From Zygnema cylindricum (taxonomy: Eukaryota; Streptophyta; Zygnematophyceae; Zygnematales; Zygnemataceae): a stretch of 64,000 nucleotides of DNA. Shown here piece by piece: positions 10,515 through 20,944 of the stretch. Location: contig JBBHKE010000404.1 of NCBI GenBank assembly GCA_037447655.1, positions 62,001 to 126,000 of the forward strand, written 5' to 3'. The position numbers were made by a program, and so were the translations under genes. Position 1 is the first letter of the stretch. The number at the start of each line of letters is the position of its first letter. The notes under the pieces are model-generated. The model had not been told where the DNA came from and ran no database searches. It worked only from the letters and a program-made list of their open reading frames with translations.

Positions 10515-11560
10515 TGCAATTCTGTGTCCTCCATTGGACTACAGAATAGAAGAAGCCTCTAGATAGTTATTAACTAACCCACTTTCAATGAAAACCACTG
10601 CTACCTAAGCAGACAAGTGGACAATCTGACTACACCCTTGTGCAGACTAGACTCCTCTTAGTCTGTAGAAAAAGAAATCTGTGAAAACGCCCAATCAAGC
10701 GATAAGTTATAGGGTGGCAAAGATGCCAATTTATACAAACTCTCAAAGAGAGAGACGACTATCTTCCTGATTTTTCCTAAGTCCTAGTTTTTCCTAGTTC
10801 CTCTCACAGCCTCTATCAACTGTATGTACGAACCAATCAGAACATTGTACAGTACCAGAAAGTACTACTGCCGATGTACTTTCTGTACGGCCTCTGTACG
10901 ACAATGCCATTAGGCGGACGCATGTCCATTTTCCACTCGTCCGTACGTTCCCCGGAATTCCTGCGACCAAATGTCGTCTCTCCACGTAGCGCCAGGTCAT
11001 GCCACGTCACTAAATGCCAATGTTACCATTCCGAGATTTCGACGATGATGTGCGCCGTCAGATTTGACGCAAAATGTAATCTCAACTGTAGTAAATACTT
11101 GCGCGATATTTGTTTCGATGTCGAAACAAAATGCGCGATATGCGTTTCAAATTAGTACACTACTTCGTACTTTATCAAACTGTATCTATACACGTCGTAA
11201 AGGTATTTAGTTAAATAATTTGTGTATAGTACAATAGTTTAAATACTAATCAAACCCTATATATCCTAACGGACTTCTACGACAAACTGGTTAGAGCTAA
11301 TGGCTACGCCTTGCTCTACCGGTCGGGGGTTCGAGTCTTACCGGACTCAACCTTTTGTTGAGAGTGACTTAAGTCACTCTTTAGTCCTTCCCATGGAGCT
11401 GAGGCAGCCATGGCTCCATCGCTCTCTCTCTCTTTCAGTGACTACAACAAGTATTGGGGCGAGAGAGAAGAGATGGAGGCAAGCTGCCTACATTTTCTTT
11501 GTATGTTTTCTGCTAATTAATTTAGACCTAGAAAATACAATAAAACTAATTATTTCAACA
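10515..11560 (-). repeat. Copia-A 5' LTR
   Basis: 1046 bp, TG...CA in element orientation, adjoining the primer binding site. It carries the conserved landmarks: the tRNA-like unit, a perfect 20-bp palindrome (11361-11380), CCACGTAGCGCC in place of the CACGTG box of the partner LTR, a GTAC inverted repeat near 10850-10885, CCAATC near 10833, a TATAAATTGG TATA-like site near 10725, and the agattctttttctac-type leader block near 10665. The right flank (acgctcaggt) is not satellite. Confidence 0.92.
11271..11348 (+). other. tRNA-like unit in copia-A 5' LTR
   Basis: The clearest family-A copy. GGTTAGAGCTAATGGCTACG resembles a D-arm and anticodon arm, with ACG at the anticodon position if aligned to a tRNA. 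GGGGTTCGAGTCT is a near-consensus B box, followed by CGGACTC. TTTT lies at 11353-11356. It is antisense to the LTR, as in every other family. Confidence 0.62.
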
Positions 11561-12605
11561 ACGCTCAGGTTCAACAAGATAAGTAAAATGAAAGGAACGA
11601 TGAGGAAAACGCATTTCCGAACGAAGAAGAGAGTGAGGCAGAAATCGAAACCTCGCTAGACCCGGCGGCCATTGTGGAAGGGTTTTTTCCGTTCTCGGCC
11701 AATACTAGAGGACGTTTCTCCCACCGTAAAATTCAACACGTGTCAACTAAGGCAACTCGGATGCGAGTAATGCACTAGATGCTGAAGGACTGTGAAAATA
11801 ACGGCTTACTTTAACTCATTCTAAGGACCATAAGGAAGTTTCTCGAGCATTTTATCGGAGTGTACAGTATAAGTAAGCCATTTCAAACTAACGTTCTCCC
11901 ATTTGTTAAATGATTTTGTTTCCTCCTTCCTTTTGTGTTATTATTCCCATTCACAATACGTAGTTATATTTTAATTTTGTTGTGCTTTTAAATTATTTGT
12001 ACAGTATTATTTTGGAACGTCGCCTTTCTCTCTCAAATTATACACTAACTTCTCACTAACTCTCTATTAGTGCGTGTTTTTTTTTGTCGTCGACTACTAT
12101 GCATTGTTTTGTTGTATTTAAGTATTATTTTCTAAGTGTCTTGCGATTTCTTTATGGCGACAACGTACTAGCGATGACGTGTCTTGTCGCGGTCTATGGG
12201 ACGACATCATGTTGTCGCTTTAATAATGGGTACGACAAAATAATTAAATGAATGAGGATAGCTTGTTTGGTCGAAAATGCGAATGACGGACAACTGTGGT
12301 TTGTTATTTCGACTAAACCACCGACGACATTAGTTCAAACAATCCAACGTTGGTATTCTCGAATTGAATTCGCGAACAACGACGCTATTTCGTCCATTCA
12401 CTATTGAGAAACTCAAATACAGTCGAACGCGACGACATTATGTCGTTGCTTGAATGTCGGGTTATAAGTTGTACGACCAACGGTTTAATTTTCCAATTGT
12501 GAACAGTGGAGTACGTTTACAGTTGGACAAGCTGAGTAAAAGCCAGAGTAAAAGTGTGTGTTTTAGGGTTTTTTTGTCTTCGTCGATTGTGTTTTTGCTT
12601 TTTTC
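11561..12605. other. Unassigned non-LTR DNA
   Basis: About 1 kb without a recognisable gene. Between 12170 and 12470 there are several imperfect palindromes built on cgacgacat and atgtcgt (for example around 12440, gcgacgacat with atgtcgttgc), similar in style to the repeats at 20945-21365 beside the transposase relic. These may be remains of the same class of DNA transposon. Nothing else can be supported. Confidence 0.4.
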
Positions 12606-13731
12606 TTGTTAACCAAGATTTGTTTTTCAATGGAGGGCGGCCGACGACCATTCAAGCGATTTCGCTTTGTCATTCGACGGCGATATTATCCACACTCCAA
12701 CGGCGGTCGACATGGGGGATCACCTACCTATAAGGGAGAGCTTAGAGAGGGAAAGGGATGTAACCGGAGGAGTGTTGGGGAATACGGTGGAACCGTAAAC
12801 GGGTGGTAAGGAAAGGTCTAGAATGGAGCTAGTTTTGAGGGAGGGGGGGGAATCAGGTGCTGAATTAGATGAGATGGAGAAAATAGAGGCGGTGGTGAGG
12901 GAAGGTACAGGTACGGAGAGGGTATTAAGGGGAAGTGTGCCGGAGGGGGAGTTACTCAATGAAGGGATTAGAGCGGACGAAGAAGGTGTCCGCGAAGTAG
13001 AAGAGGGTAAGGAGGTAGAAGAAAAATATAAACCCTCAAGAACTGCGTCGGACGAGCCTATAGAGGAAGGGAAAGAGCCTACGGAAGAAGAGGAAGAACC
13101 GGAAGAAACCGAATCGTTGGACATTACGATCAAGATATATGACGACAATCCCTCAACCTCGGACCAACAATTTTCGTAGAGCTCGGAGAGACGCATGGAG
13201 GAAAAATATGGAGACAAAGACGAGGTTGTCGCTTTTCCACCATCACCGAATCGTGATAGAGCTCTCATGGCGGTACAAGGACCTCAAATTCCGACCGAGT
13301 GTGATGTGGTAATTCGAGAGGAGGAACTCGATTGGTTTTTTCCGCCTCCAGTCGGAGATAAGGCCATGGATGGCTTCCCACCGACGGCTGTCCATTACAT
13401 CCCGTTGGAGGATTTGCCGAACTATTGGCGTTACGAGGAGGCTCGGCCTATTGACTGGTGGTTTAACCTCGTCCCAGAAATTCTTGACATCCTTCCGGAT
13501 GTCCCCGCCCACCCAATATGGTTGTACATCACATCATACAACCATGCGTCAAATTTCCCATACACAAGGCATTTTCAGCCTTATGATGACAATTTGCATG
13601 GATTGTGTTGTTCTGAGACAAGTGTTGGTACTGAAGATGAAGAAGATGCAGCAGTAGTCATCGTAGAACAAATCAAGAGAGGAAGCTTCCACAAATACCG
13701 ATGGCTGAACAGCAACTTTGACAGACTATAA
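12606..13731 (+). pseudogene. Hypothetical acidic protein, broken frame
   Basis: I do not recognise a family. A basic N-terminal piece (12630-12809, GGRRPFKRFRF and RRRYYPH) is followed in another frame by an acidic, Glu-rich stretch (12823-13179). After one TAG it continues in the same frame as a 178-residue segment (13195-13731) rich in aromatic residues (ELDWFFPPP, NYWRYEEARPIDWWF, HPIWLYITSYNH). The shared frame on both sides of the stop suggests one former protein of about 300 residues. It lies just left of a G-type LTR, which may have truncated or replaced its 3' part. A Ser-rich frame on the other strand is the expected shadow of the Glu-rich codons. It could be a host gene or the gene of an unknown element. 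Confidence 0.4.
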
Positions 13732-13734
13732 CTT

Positions 13735-14343
13735 TCGGAAAAACGCTCTAAACGTCCTGAAAATTTGCCACAATGTAGATAACATACAAAGAAACACACA
13801 CACAAAATTTCAATCAATTCCGCTCACAAATCTGTGAGATATATAGAAATGAATTTACATAAAACTGAGTGTACAGTTTTCATATCATTTGTTCCTAAAA
13901 ATCAAATTCACGAAGTCCTACTTTTATACACCGAAACTACACTAAGCTGTACGGAGGCATTCCAGCCGTACATCTAACATTCTATCACAAATATTTACAC
14001 CGAAGTTCAGACAACGTAAAGTGATAATGATCTAGTCACGCCTCGTCACTATTTGTTGGCGGCAACTGTCAGCGGTCCGATTAGAGGATTTGGCACCGTA
14101 GAATTGACTTTACGAAGTCCAGTGGTCCTGCCGAATTTCCGTACGTCCACGGAGGACATACTCACGCATTCTCCCAAGTGATGACACGTGTCCCAAGTGT
14201 GAATGAACCGTGAACTCCCAACTTCACTATCACACTAATTTCGGTAAGTACTGAACCGAACACAACCAAAAATAGCTTAAGTCCTGAACAGCTCTCTCTC
14301 AAAGTTGAGGCATAAAGAGGACTAAAGCTTTCTAAGAACAACA
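13735..14343 (-). repeat. Family-G LTR (3' LTR of the chimera), left edge uncertain
   Basis: In element orientation it starts TGTTGTTCTTAG directly after the polypurine tract (14344-14355, ctttaggggag). The start resembles the G LTR ending at 31413 (TGTTGTCTTTTT, then GGAAAGCTTT). It holds a perfect 10-bp palindrome GACACGTGTC containing CACGTG (14185-14190). The left boundary is not resolved; the preceding open frame ends at 13731. I do not see a clear tRNA-like unit in this family. Confidence 0.6.
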
Positions 14344-15910
14344 CTCCCCTAAAGCTTTAGACTCTGCTAGTCACTCAGTCCACATGCCTCTCTACAGAAC
14401 TTCAATTTGGGAGCAGGTAAGGGTTTCGTCATCATATCAGCCACCATTTGCTGATCCGGTAAATAACTCAACTTCAAGACTTTTCCCATCACCTTTTCTC
14501 TTACAAAGTGTAGCTTGATATCAATGTGCTTACTCTTAAAGTGATGACTGGGATTAGATGCAATAGTGATTGCTGCCTGATTATCACACCACACTATCTG
14601 TGGTCCAGATTGCATAAAGAGAAGCTCTTGGAGAAGAGACTTTACCCAAAGTAACTCTTTAACTGCCGAGCTGGCAGCCATGTACTCAGCCTCCATGGTA
14701 GACTGAGCCGTTACCTTCTGAAGTTTGCTGCTCCTGCAGCAAGTTCCACTTCCGATCTTCAAAATGTATCCGGTGGTGGAGCGTCGGCTCGGCATATCTC
14801 CGTAGCTCGCATCGCTCCATGTATGAATTTTGACTTCCTCTCCACCGAGAGAGAGTCTAAGATTTTGAGTTCCTGCAAGATAACGAAGAACTCTCTTTGC
14901 TGCCTCATAGTCTGATTTCCTTGGATTCTGAAGGCTTCGGCTTAAGGCTCCAACTGCTGCTGCGATGTCGGGACGAGTACAATTCATGAAATAAATGAGG
15001 CTTCCGACAATCTGCCAGTAAGGAATGGAGGACATAGAATCTGCCTCCCCTGAATCTAAGAAACCATCAACCAAAACACCACCATCCGTTTCCGTGCCTT
15101 CCAATTTTTGCCTGAATTCCATAGGAGTGGCACTCCCCTTTGCGTCCGACATGCCAAACTTTTCTAACATGTTCTTGATTGCTTCCTTTTGAGTTAAATA
15201 AATAATTTTGTGTTTCCTGTCTCTTTCTACTTGAATTCCTAGAATATACTTAGCCTCACCCAAGTCTTTCATTTCAAACCGGGAATTCAAAGCTGATTTT
15301 ATTTTATTAATCTCATTGATGGATTTGCTAATTAGTAGCAAATCATCTACATAAACTGCCACATAAATCACTCTATCATCACCTTGCATTACATAGACTG
15401 AGTGATCTGAACTGATCCTGGTAAAGCCTAGATTGGTTAAAAACTCATCTAATTTCAGGTTCCATTGCCTCGGAGCCTGTTTCAGACCATAAAGGGACTT
15501 CAACAGTTTACAGACCAGATTTTCTTTCCCTTTTTCTGCATACATCTCTGGCTGCTTCATATAAATTACTTCCTCCAAATCACCATGCAAGAAAGCTGTC
15601 TTAACATCCATCTGATGCAATTCCATATCTTCTATTGCAGCAAGAGATAGCAAAACTCTAACAGTAGGAAAGCAAACCACAGGAGAAAGGTCTCTTCATA
15701 GTCAATTCCCTCCTTTTGGCTAAATCCCTTAGCAACCAGTCTAGCTTTATATCTTTCAATTGTATTATCAGGATTCAATTTTAATTTGAAGACCCACTTA
15801 CAACCGATAGCTTTCCTGTTCGGTGGGAGCTCCACAAGTTCCCAAGTTTGGGCTTCCATAATTGACTTTATCTCTTCATTTGCAGCCGAGATCTAATGAT
15901 CCTTTTCAGG
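14344..15910 (-). pseudogene. Copia-G RT and RNase H (chimera, 3' half)
   Basis: A 437-codon open stretch (14367-15680) encodes most of RT and all of RNase H. RT has the motif YVDDLLLIS and MDVKTAFLHGDLEE; RNase H has TWSDASYGD, STMEAEYMA and WCDNQAAI; the end is CREACGLSD. The RT start ([21 protein letters not shown], 15700-15890) is in another frame because one base is missing near 15690, between EETF and PVVCFP. A stop (tag to cta on plus, near 15895) separates it from the linker. Catalytic residues are intact, so decay is recent or mild compared with copia-A. Confidence 0.88.
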
Positions 15911-17645
15911 AACGGAAAAAGCTTCATGAATAGTAAGCGGCTCCCGTGTGCTTGTAGAAAAAGCACTCTCAACTCGGTCTCCTCGAAGGCGGCTACTTTG
16001 CCTTCTTCCCCCCGGAAAATCTGACGCGGGAACGGTTGGTTCCTTAGATTGCCGCACAAGGCGTGTATTCGGAGGAGCATCGACAGAAGGTGCAGCTCCA
16101 GAAAGAGTATTAGACGGCGCAGAGGCATTTGGGAGAGAGGTAGAAGAAGTAGAAGAGGATGGAGTAAAAGGTACCTGCTCAAGAATGATATACTCTTGTA
16201 TTTTCTCTTTCCTTTCAGCTGCATCCATGCTAAAAACGTCAATAGATTGACTTTCTTCTTTAATCTGAAAAAAACCCTTATCATCTAATATAGATGTAGA
16301 GATGAGGCTTTTGTTCAGCTCCGGAATAAACAATACATCGGAAAATGTTACTATGGATGTCTTTCCTTCTACTAACACTTTTAGATCTACCGATTATACA
16401 AGAGTAGTGGTTACTATCCTCCCATCCCCGTACTCTATCTCTACGGTGGGAATCTTTCTTATCTTAGTGAACAGGTGCCTATCTTTACACATGTGCATGG
16501 AGGCACCTGAATCTATAATCCAGCGTGCTTCACCTTTCAATTCACTGTAAGCACATTTCTGCCTTGGTGGAATTTCGACCTCGTTTTTCGCGTCCAACTC
16601 CTTATCCAAAAGGAGCTCATTGTCCTCGTCCTCAGATTCCGCCTCATGTACCTCTGTCACAAGGGCCTTTTTCTTTCCTCTCAGGGTATTACCGGTCTGC
16701 CCCTCCTTTAACCGAAGCTCGGTTAGCTTAGTGCACTCTGCCATATAGTGCCCACGTTTCTTACAAAAATGACATAAACCTTTGGGAGCCCTTTGTCCGA
16801 ACTCGTCGGCCTGATTTTTTTGCTCCCTTCCACCATAGTTTCCGACCGGTTTCCGGGAATCCTTGTTCCTCCAATCGGTCGCAGTTGCCTACGCTTGGCC
16901 ACTCTTTCCTCCCCTTCGGATCTCAATCATATTCTCCCAAACAAGAATCATCCCTACCACTGAGTTCCATATCCACGTTGAGTCCGGCAAGTCCTGCACA
17001 CGGTTGACTATGTTCTTGATCTCATCGGGTAACTTCATCAGTAAAAAGTTAACCTTTTTTTTTCACTAAAATCTTTTCCCACACTCTCTAGCTCCATGAA
17101 GAGTGAAGCAAGCTCATAACAAAAATCAAACATTTTCCCCCATTTGTATACATATTCGTTAACTTTCTGATGAGCCAATTGTTGTTGCTGAATCGTACCA
17201 CTTCGGTACATCTCTATAAGAGCCATCCACAGATCGGATGCTCTTTCTACCTACAAATGAGGACATGCAAGTCCTTGAGTAATATGGCGTAGGATGAAGT
17301 GCTTTGCGGCCATATTGTTGAAATCCCAGGTTTTAGTATCATTCTCCTTGTTCCTCGGAATAGGTGACATGAATGCTAAACCGGTTGCTATTGGGGTGGT
17401 TGTCTCCTTCTCCGCTCCTTTGTCCACCAACTCTCCTTCCTTTATCTCCTCCATTGAAGATGAACCTGCTTTCTTATTGAATCTGCTTCCTTCAAACCCT
17501 GGAGGAATTTGAAGACTTGAAGGACGCCCCAATCGTCCAGTCACTTCCCCCAAAACCTTTTTTCGCATAGAGCTCCTATCATCATACTTTCCTAGTATAT
17601 GAAGCCAGTACCATTAAAGATTGGTACCCTAGAGGGTTGGCCCAT
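15911..17645 (-). pseudogene. Copia-B gag-protease fused to copia-G linker
   Basis: Starts at the ATG inside the primer binding site (17645 downward), but TAG follows after MGQPSRVPIFNGTGFIY. Gag pieces continue at 17251-17568 and 17038-17226. The zinc knuckle near 16735-16780 and the protease WIIDSGASMHMCKD near 16480-16530 are present. After LVEGKTSIVTFSDVLFIPELNKS the frame passes at about 16270 from family-B pre-integrase into a G-type linker (QSIDVFSMDAAERKEK, then a Ser/Pro/Ala-rich stretch and the GGRRQSSRLR motif). No WHKRLGH, HTDIW or SDNGGEY motif exists between, so integrase is absent. Frameshifts and stops occur in gag. Confidence 0.82.
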
Positions 17646-17649
17646 AACC
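17638..17649 (-). promoter_or_regulatory. Primer binding site of the chimera
   Basis: The minus strand reads GGTTATGGGCCAA next to LTR end CA: the tRNA-iMet anticodon-arm complement with one change. The gag ATG lies inside it. Confidence 0.8.
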
Positions 17650-18720
17650 TGAAACTTTGAGACCTCCATAAGTCCTCAGAGTGGACAGCTTTCAAGAAGC
17701 CTTTAGGATAACTTTGACCCCTTTGTGTTCCAGTAAGAACAACTGCCACCCTGGCAGAAAAAAACTCTAACCAACTTCACCCTTGTGAAGGCAAGACTTC
17801 CTTGAGTTGGTAGCAAAAAGAATCTCTGAATTTGCTCCCCTGAGCAGTAAGTTATGGAGGGTCAAATTTGACCTTTTGTACAAAAGCTCTCTGGGAGAGA
17901 GGGTCTTATCTCCTAATTTTTCTAAGTCCTATTTCTGTCACAGAATTTATCTACTCATATATGGAGCCAATCATATTAGAGTTCCGTACACAAAAGTACA
18001 GCTGCCGGTGTACTTTATGTACGGACACTGTACAACATGGCCTAAATGTCGACACGTGGTATCTCCGGATTTGCTTCCTTAATCCTCGGAGATGCGGCGA
18101 TCGAATGTCATTCCGCCACGTGTCATCCGATGTGGCGATGATCAAAAACCGCCGAAATTCTCTTCTGCGATCTCGGCGTTTAATTTCGACCGTGCGATTA
18201 AATTTACATTTAATCGTAGCCGTAATAAATACATGTGCGGTATTCGTTTCGGTAAAGAAATAAATGCGCGGTATCCGTTTCTTATACGTACTGTAATCCG
18301 TACTTTTACATAACTGGATCTGTGTCTCCCTTAAAAATGTTTCAGTTAAATGAACTATTATACGTATCAATGTTTAATTAATTATCAATCTATATAGTAC
18401 TTAACACTATCTCTAGACTTAACGGTTAGAGCTACCGGCTAACGGATGATTACTGGCCGGCATGTTCTAGGATCAATTCCTGGAGGCACCACATATATTT
18501 TAGTAAATATATTCTTAGTTTTATATAAACTAATAGGTATATCCCGTAAACCTCTGGATAGCCTAGGTAGCCATGGCTCTAGCTTCCTCTCCAATTTCTC
18601 AGTGACTGCGACAAGTTTAAGAGTTGTAGAGAGAAGTTAGAGGTAGACTGCCTCGGCTTCTTTCTATATTTCTTTTCAGACCTAGAAAATACTTAAAAAA
18701 AAAGACCATTAATTTCTACA
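17650..18720 (-). repeat. Family-B LTR (5' LTR of the chimera)
   Basis: 1071 bp, starting TGTAGAAATTAATGG in element orientation, as do the LTRs at 23419, 28826 and the solo copy at 40929-41968. It carries a GTAC inverted repeat near 17995-18030, CCAATC near 17967, CCACGTGTC near 18115-18125 and the tRNA-like unit. Confidence 0.9.
18418..18490 (+). other. tRNA-like unit in B LTR (17650-18720)
   Basis: GGTTAGAGCTACCGG resembles a D-arm/A box. CTAGGATCAATTCCTGG (18467-18483) folds as a 5-bp T-stem with a 7-nt loop. ATTTTAG follows about 10 nt later. Antisense to the element. Confidence 0.55.
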
Positions 18721-18972
18721 ACAAGGTTGTCTTTGGTTCGTCGAAGAAGTGAGGATTTCTCAATGGTGGTCGGCAACAGACTACGTATCAACAGTGTTTA
18801 TCAAAAAAAATTAACTTTGTAGATATAACGACAAGTTTCAGTCGTCGCTGATTGAGACAACAACTTTTCGTCGTTGAATATTGCCGTTTCTTTTTATAGT
18901 CGTTTCAATTTGTCATAGGACTTTTAATTAAAGAAACTCATTAATTCTTTTGATATTGTTTATTATTTACAG
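18721..18972. other. Left flank of the DNA-transposon relic
   Basis: No gene. Around 18830-18890 there are motifs cgacaagttt, cagtcgtcgctg and ttttcgtcgttg, matching in style the repeats at 20945-21365 on the far side of the transposase. They may be the left terminal or subterminal repeats of that transposon. A typical 3' splice site (tttattatttacag) ends at 18972. Confidence 0.4.
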
Positions 18973-20445
18973 GGTACCAAAAGGCAAAGCGATGGTGGGT
19001 AGAGACGAGGTCCACGCTTGACGAAATACGAGAGACAACCCGGACGTTCTCTACTTATAGTGTTGTGACAAGATCGGTGGCGGTTACCAAGGCTTTGCCG
19101 GGATGAGGAAGGAAGGAAGCTGTTTGGGTGACTGTTATGCACAAGGAGTTGCTTTCGGATTTTGAACGTTTTAAGAAAGCGGGTATGAAGATGTCCACCT
19201 CAATTCTCGGGGACATCGCTAGGGACATAATAAGAGAAAGGAGGAAGTAGTACGGCCAGGAATGGTTCAACAATGACGGGTCCAAAATACATCCAATCAT
19301 CAATAAAAGGTGGGTGCAAAGGTGTCAAGAGAAGCACAACATCGTTGTGCGTGCACAAAAGGGGAAACTACAATGTAGTCATGAGAAAGAAGAATACATT
19401 GAGCGTACCGTAGCCTTCTAAATGGCCGTTCTGAAGCGGGGGTTTGCATCCGGTGAGTCTTTTTCCTTTACGAATAAAGTATAATAATGTTTTGTTTTTT
19501 TAATTGTGTTTTATTTTCGTTGTATTCCCTACTTAACAAGGTATATTTAAAATAACTAAGTTTGGTGCAAATTAGTGGAGGGGTGAATGCTCATATCGAG
19601 AACCCGATGATAATTTTTCCAAATCGTGGCAAAAATTACCCGATACAAGGTTTATTGGACAACGTCTAGGGTGTGTTTTTTCTTCCTCATTTAATATTTT
19701 AAATTTTTTTTATGTCATTTTGTCTTTGATATAGGTTTCTCTATTTCTCTCCATCTATGTTTTTTGGTTTCAATTTCTAATCTATATCTCTCTACATTGT
19801 CCTCTTATATCCTCCCCCCTTCACATATTACAAAATAAGGAGCTTTTTGTTTTTTTTTTTCTCTAACTTATCTTATCTCAAACAATGACACCTATTATAA
19901 GCTACTTATGGTTCACGTAGCTTGCTTTCCCTCTAATGCAAATGGAAGCAAACAATACAAAATGTTAATTTATTTCCTTTTTTTGTGTATAATATATCTT
20001 TGTAGGCGTTTGTTACCGGACCGGTCTGAAGGGTTGGAATGATAAAACGGTGTTCCCACAATGGGTCGAAGAGGCAAAGTCTTACCAATGGGATCGAGAT
20101 AGACGTCAAAAAATTCTCTTTCTGAACAACTGCGGTGGTCACAACATGTCCGATGAGTTAGAGCGAGTTTTAGAGGCCAAAAACACCATGATACACTATT
20201 TTCCACCTAATGCAACGCATCTTGTTCAAACTGCAGATTCTTTCGTGATTTCTAAAATCAAAGACGTGTGGAGTCGCATTTGGGCCAGTTGGAAGGCGAA
20301 AGGAATTAAGAACGGTCAATGGGCTAAACCTTCGAGCCGTGGATGGTCTGAAAAATTGGTTGGACTTGGTAAAGCATTTTTTCTAAAATTGGCAAGGGAC
20401 TATATCCGAGAGGTAAATGCGTCACACAACATTTGCAAGGCATAA
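18973..20445 (+). pseudogene. Pogo/Tigger-like DDE transposase relic with intron
   Basis: Three coding pieces share one protein order. 18973-19452 encodes an N-terminal DNA-binding region of the CENP-B/Tc5 helix-turn-helix type (KRWVQRCQEKHNIVVRAQKGK, then VLKRGFASG), broken by TGA, TAG and TAA in one frame. 19576-19670 encodes GGVNAHIENPMIIFPNRGKNYPIQGLLDNV plus a TAG. A canonical intron (gtgtgt...tttgtag, 19671-20005) separates it from 20006-20445, which encodes GVCYRTGLKGWND, LFLNNCGGHN (second DDE Asp replaced by Asn) and PPNATHLVQTADSFVISKIK, the C-terminal hallmark of DDE_1 transposases. The segment with the first catalytic Asp is missing between pieces one and two. It cannot be active. 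Confidence 0.85.
19671..20005 (+). other. Likely intron in the transposase relic
   Basis: 335 bp, AT-rich, starts GTGTGT and ends TTTGTAG. Removing it joins ...DNV(stop)G to VCYRTGLKGW without a frameshift (phase 1), giving the order expected for this transposase family. The surviving splice signals indicate a spliced source gene and argue against a retrocopy. Confidence 0.65.
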
Positions 20446-20944
20446 TCAGTAAATATCGCATCCACTTTGATTGCAAGGTTGTGGAACCTCTTTGCCTGAG
20501 GGCAATGGAATTCCTCTAAAATATTGAAGATGTTGACAGTCAACAAGATATCATTTTTAATGAGGGAGGGATGAGCGGCAACGAGTTTTTAAGAGATTAT
20601 ATAACTGCCTATTGTTCTTTCCTTTTTATATATTAGTTTGGGAATGGTAGTTTAGTTATAGAGTGGGAAACTCAGTTAAACTTGTGCCAGATTAATGTAG
20701 ATAGTTGATGGAGTCCTGTATTCATTAACTTCATAGGAAAAAACAAATTTCGTATGTGTGTATAGTTTTTTTATGAGATAATACAATTTCGGTTTTTATG
20801 AAGTTCTCGTGTCTTGTATATCATGGAATTTGATATATTTTTATAAATTCTTATGTATTTACCTTCACATGTTGTTAATGTGGTGTTCAAAATTTTAGTG
20901 TGCTTCTAATATGAAATTATATATTTTGTTGCAATGTACATTTT
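20446..20944. other. AT-rich 3' flank of the transposase relic
   Basis: No conserved coding sequence is seen. The first 150 bp may contain the decayed C-terminal end of the transposase (short in-frame bits only). The rest is AT-rich and non-coding. Confidence 0.4.

Larger units (their letters stand above)
5133..11560 (-). mobile_element. Copia-A LTR retrotransposon, both LTRs present
   Basis: A complete Ty1/copia element of 6428 bp on the minus strand: 5' LTR 10515-11560, primer binding site 10503-10514, decayed gag-pol, polypurine tract 6179-6190, 3' LTR 5133-6178. Both LTRs are 1046 bp. The domain order protease, integrase, RT, RNase H is that of copia. The outer flanks do not match (ctatc on the left, acgct on the right), and only the left flank is satellite, so the element sits at the array edge through rearrangement, or the two ends come from different copies. 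The coding region has frameshifts and stops. Confidence 0.93.
13735..18720 (-). mobile_element. Chimeric B/G copia element lacking integrase
   Basis: Minus-strand copia structure whose two halves come from different families. The right half (from about 16270) has the family-B 5' LTR, primer binding site, gag and protease. The left half has the RT-RNase H, polypurine tract and LTR of family G. The join lies in the pre-integrase region near 16265-16275 and keeps the frame, so gag-protease runs straight into the linker before RT and the whole integrase domain is missing. The two LTRs are unrelated in sequence. It could have arisen by deletion between adjacent elements or by template switching between co-packaged RNAs. 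Confidence 0.8.

Noticed and set aside
12720-13268. Ser-rich protein on the minus strand
   Set aside because: It mirrors GAA/GAG-rich codons of the plus-strand acidic frame and has no motif of its own.
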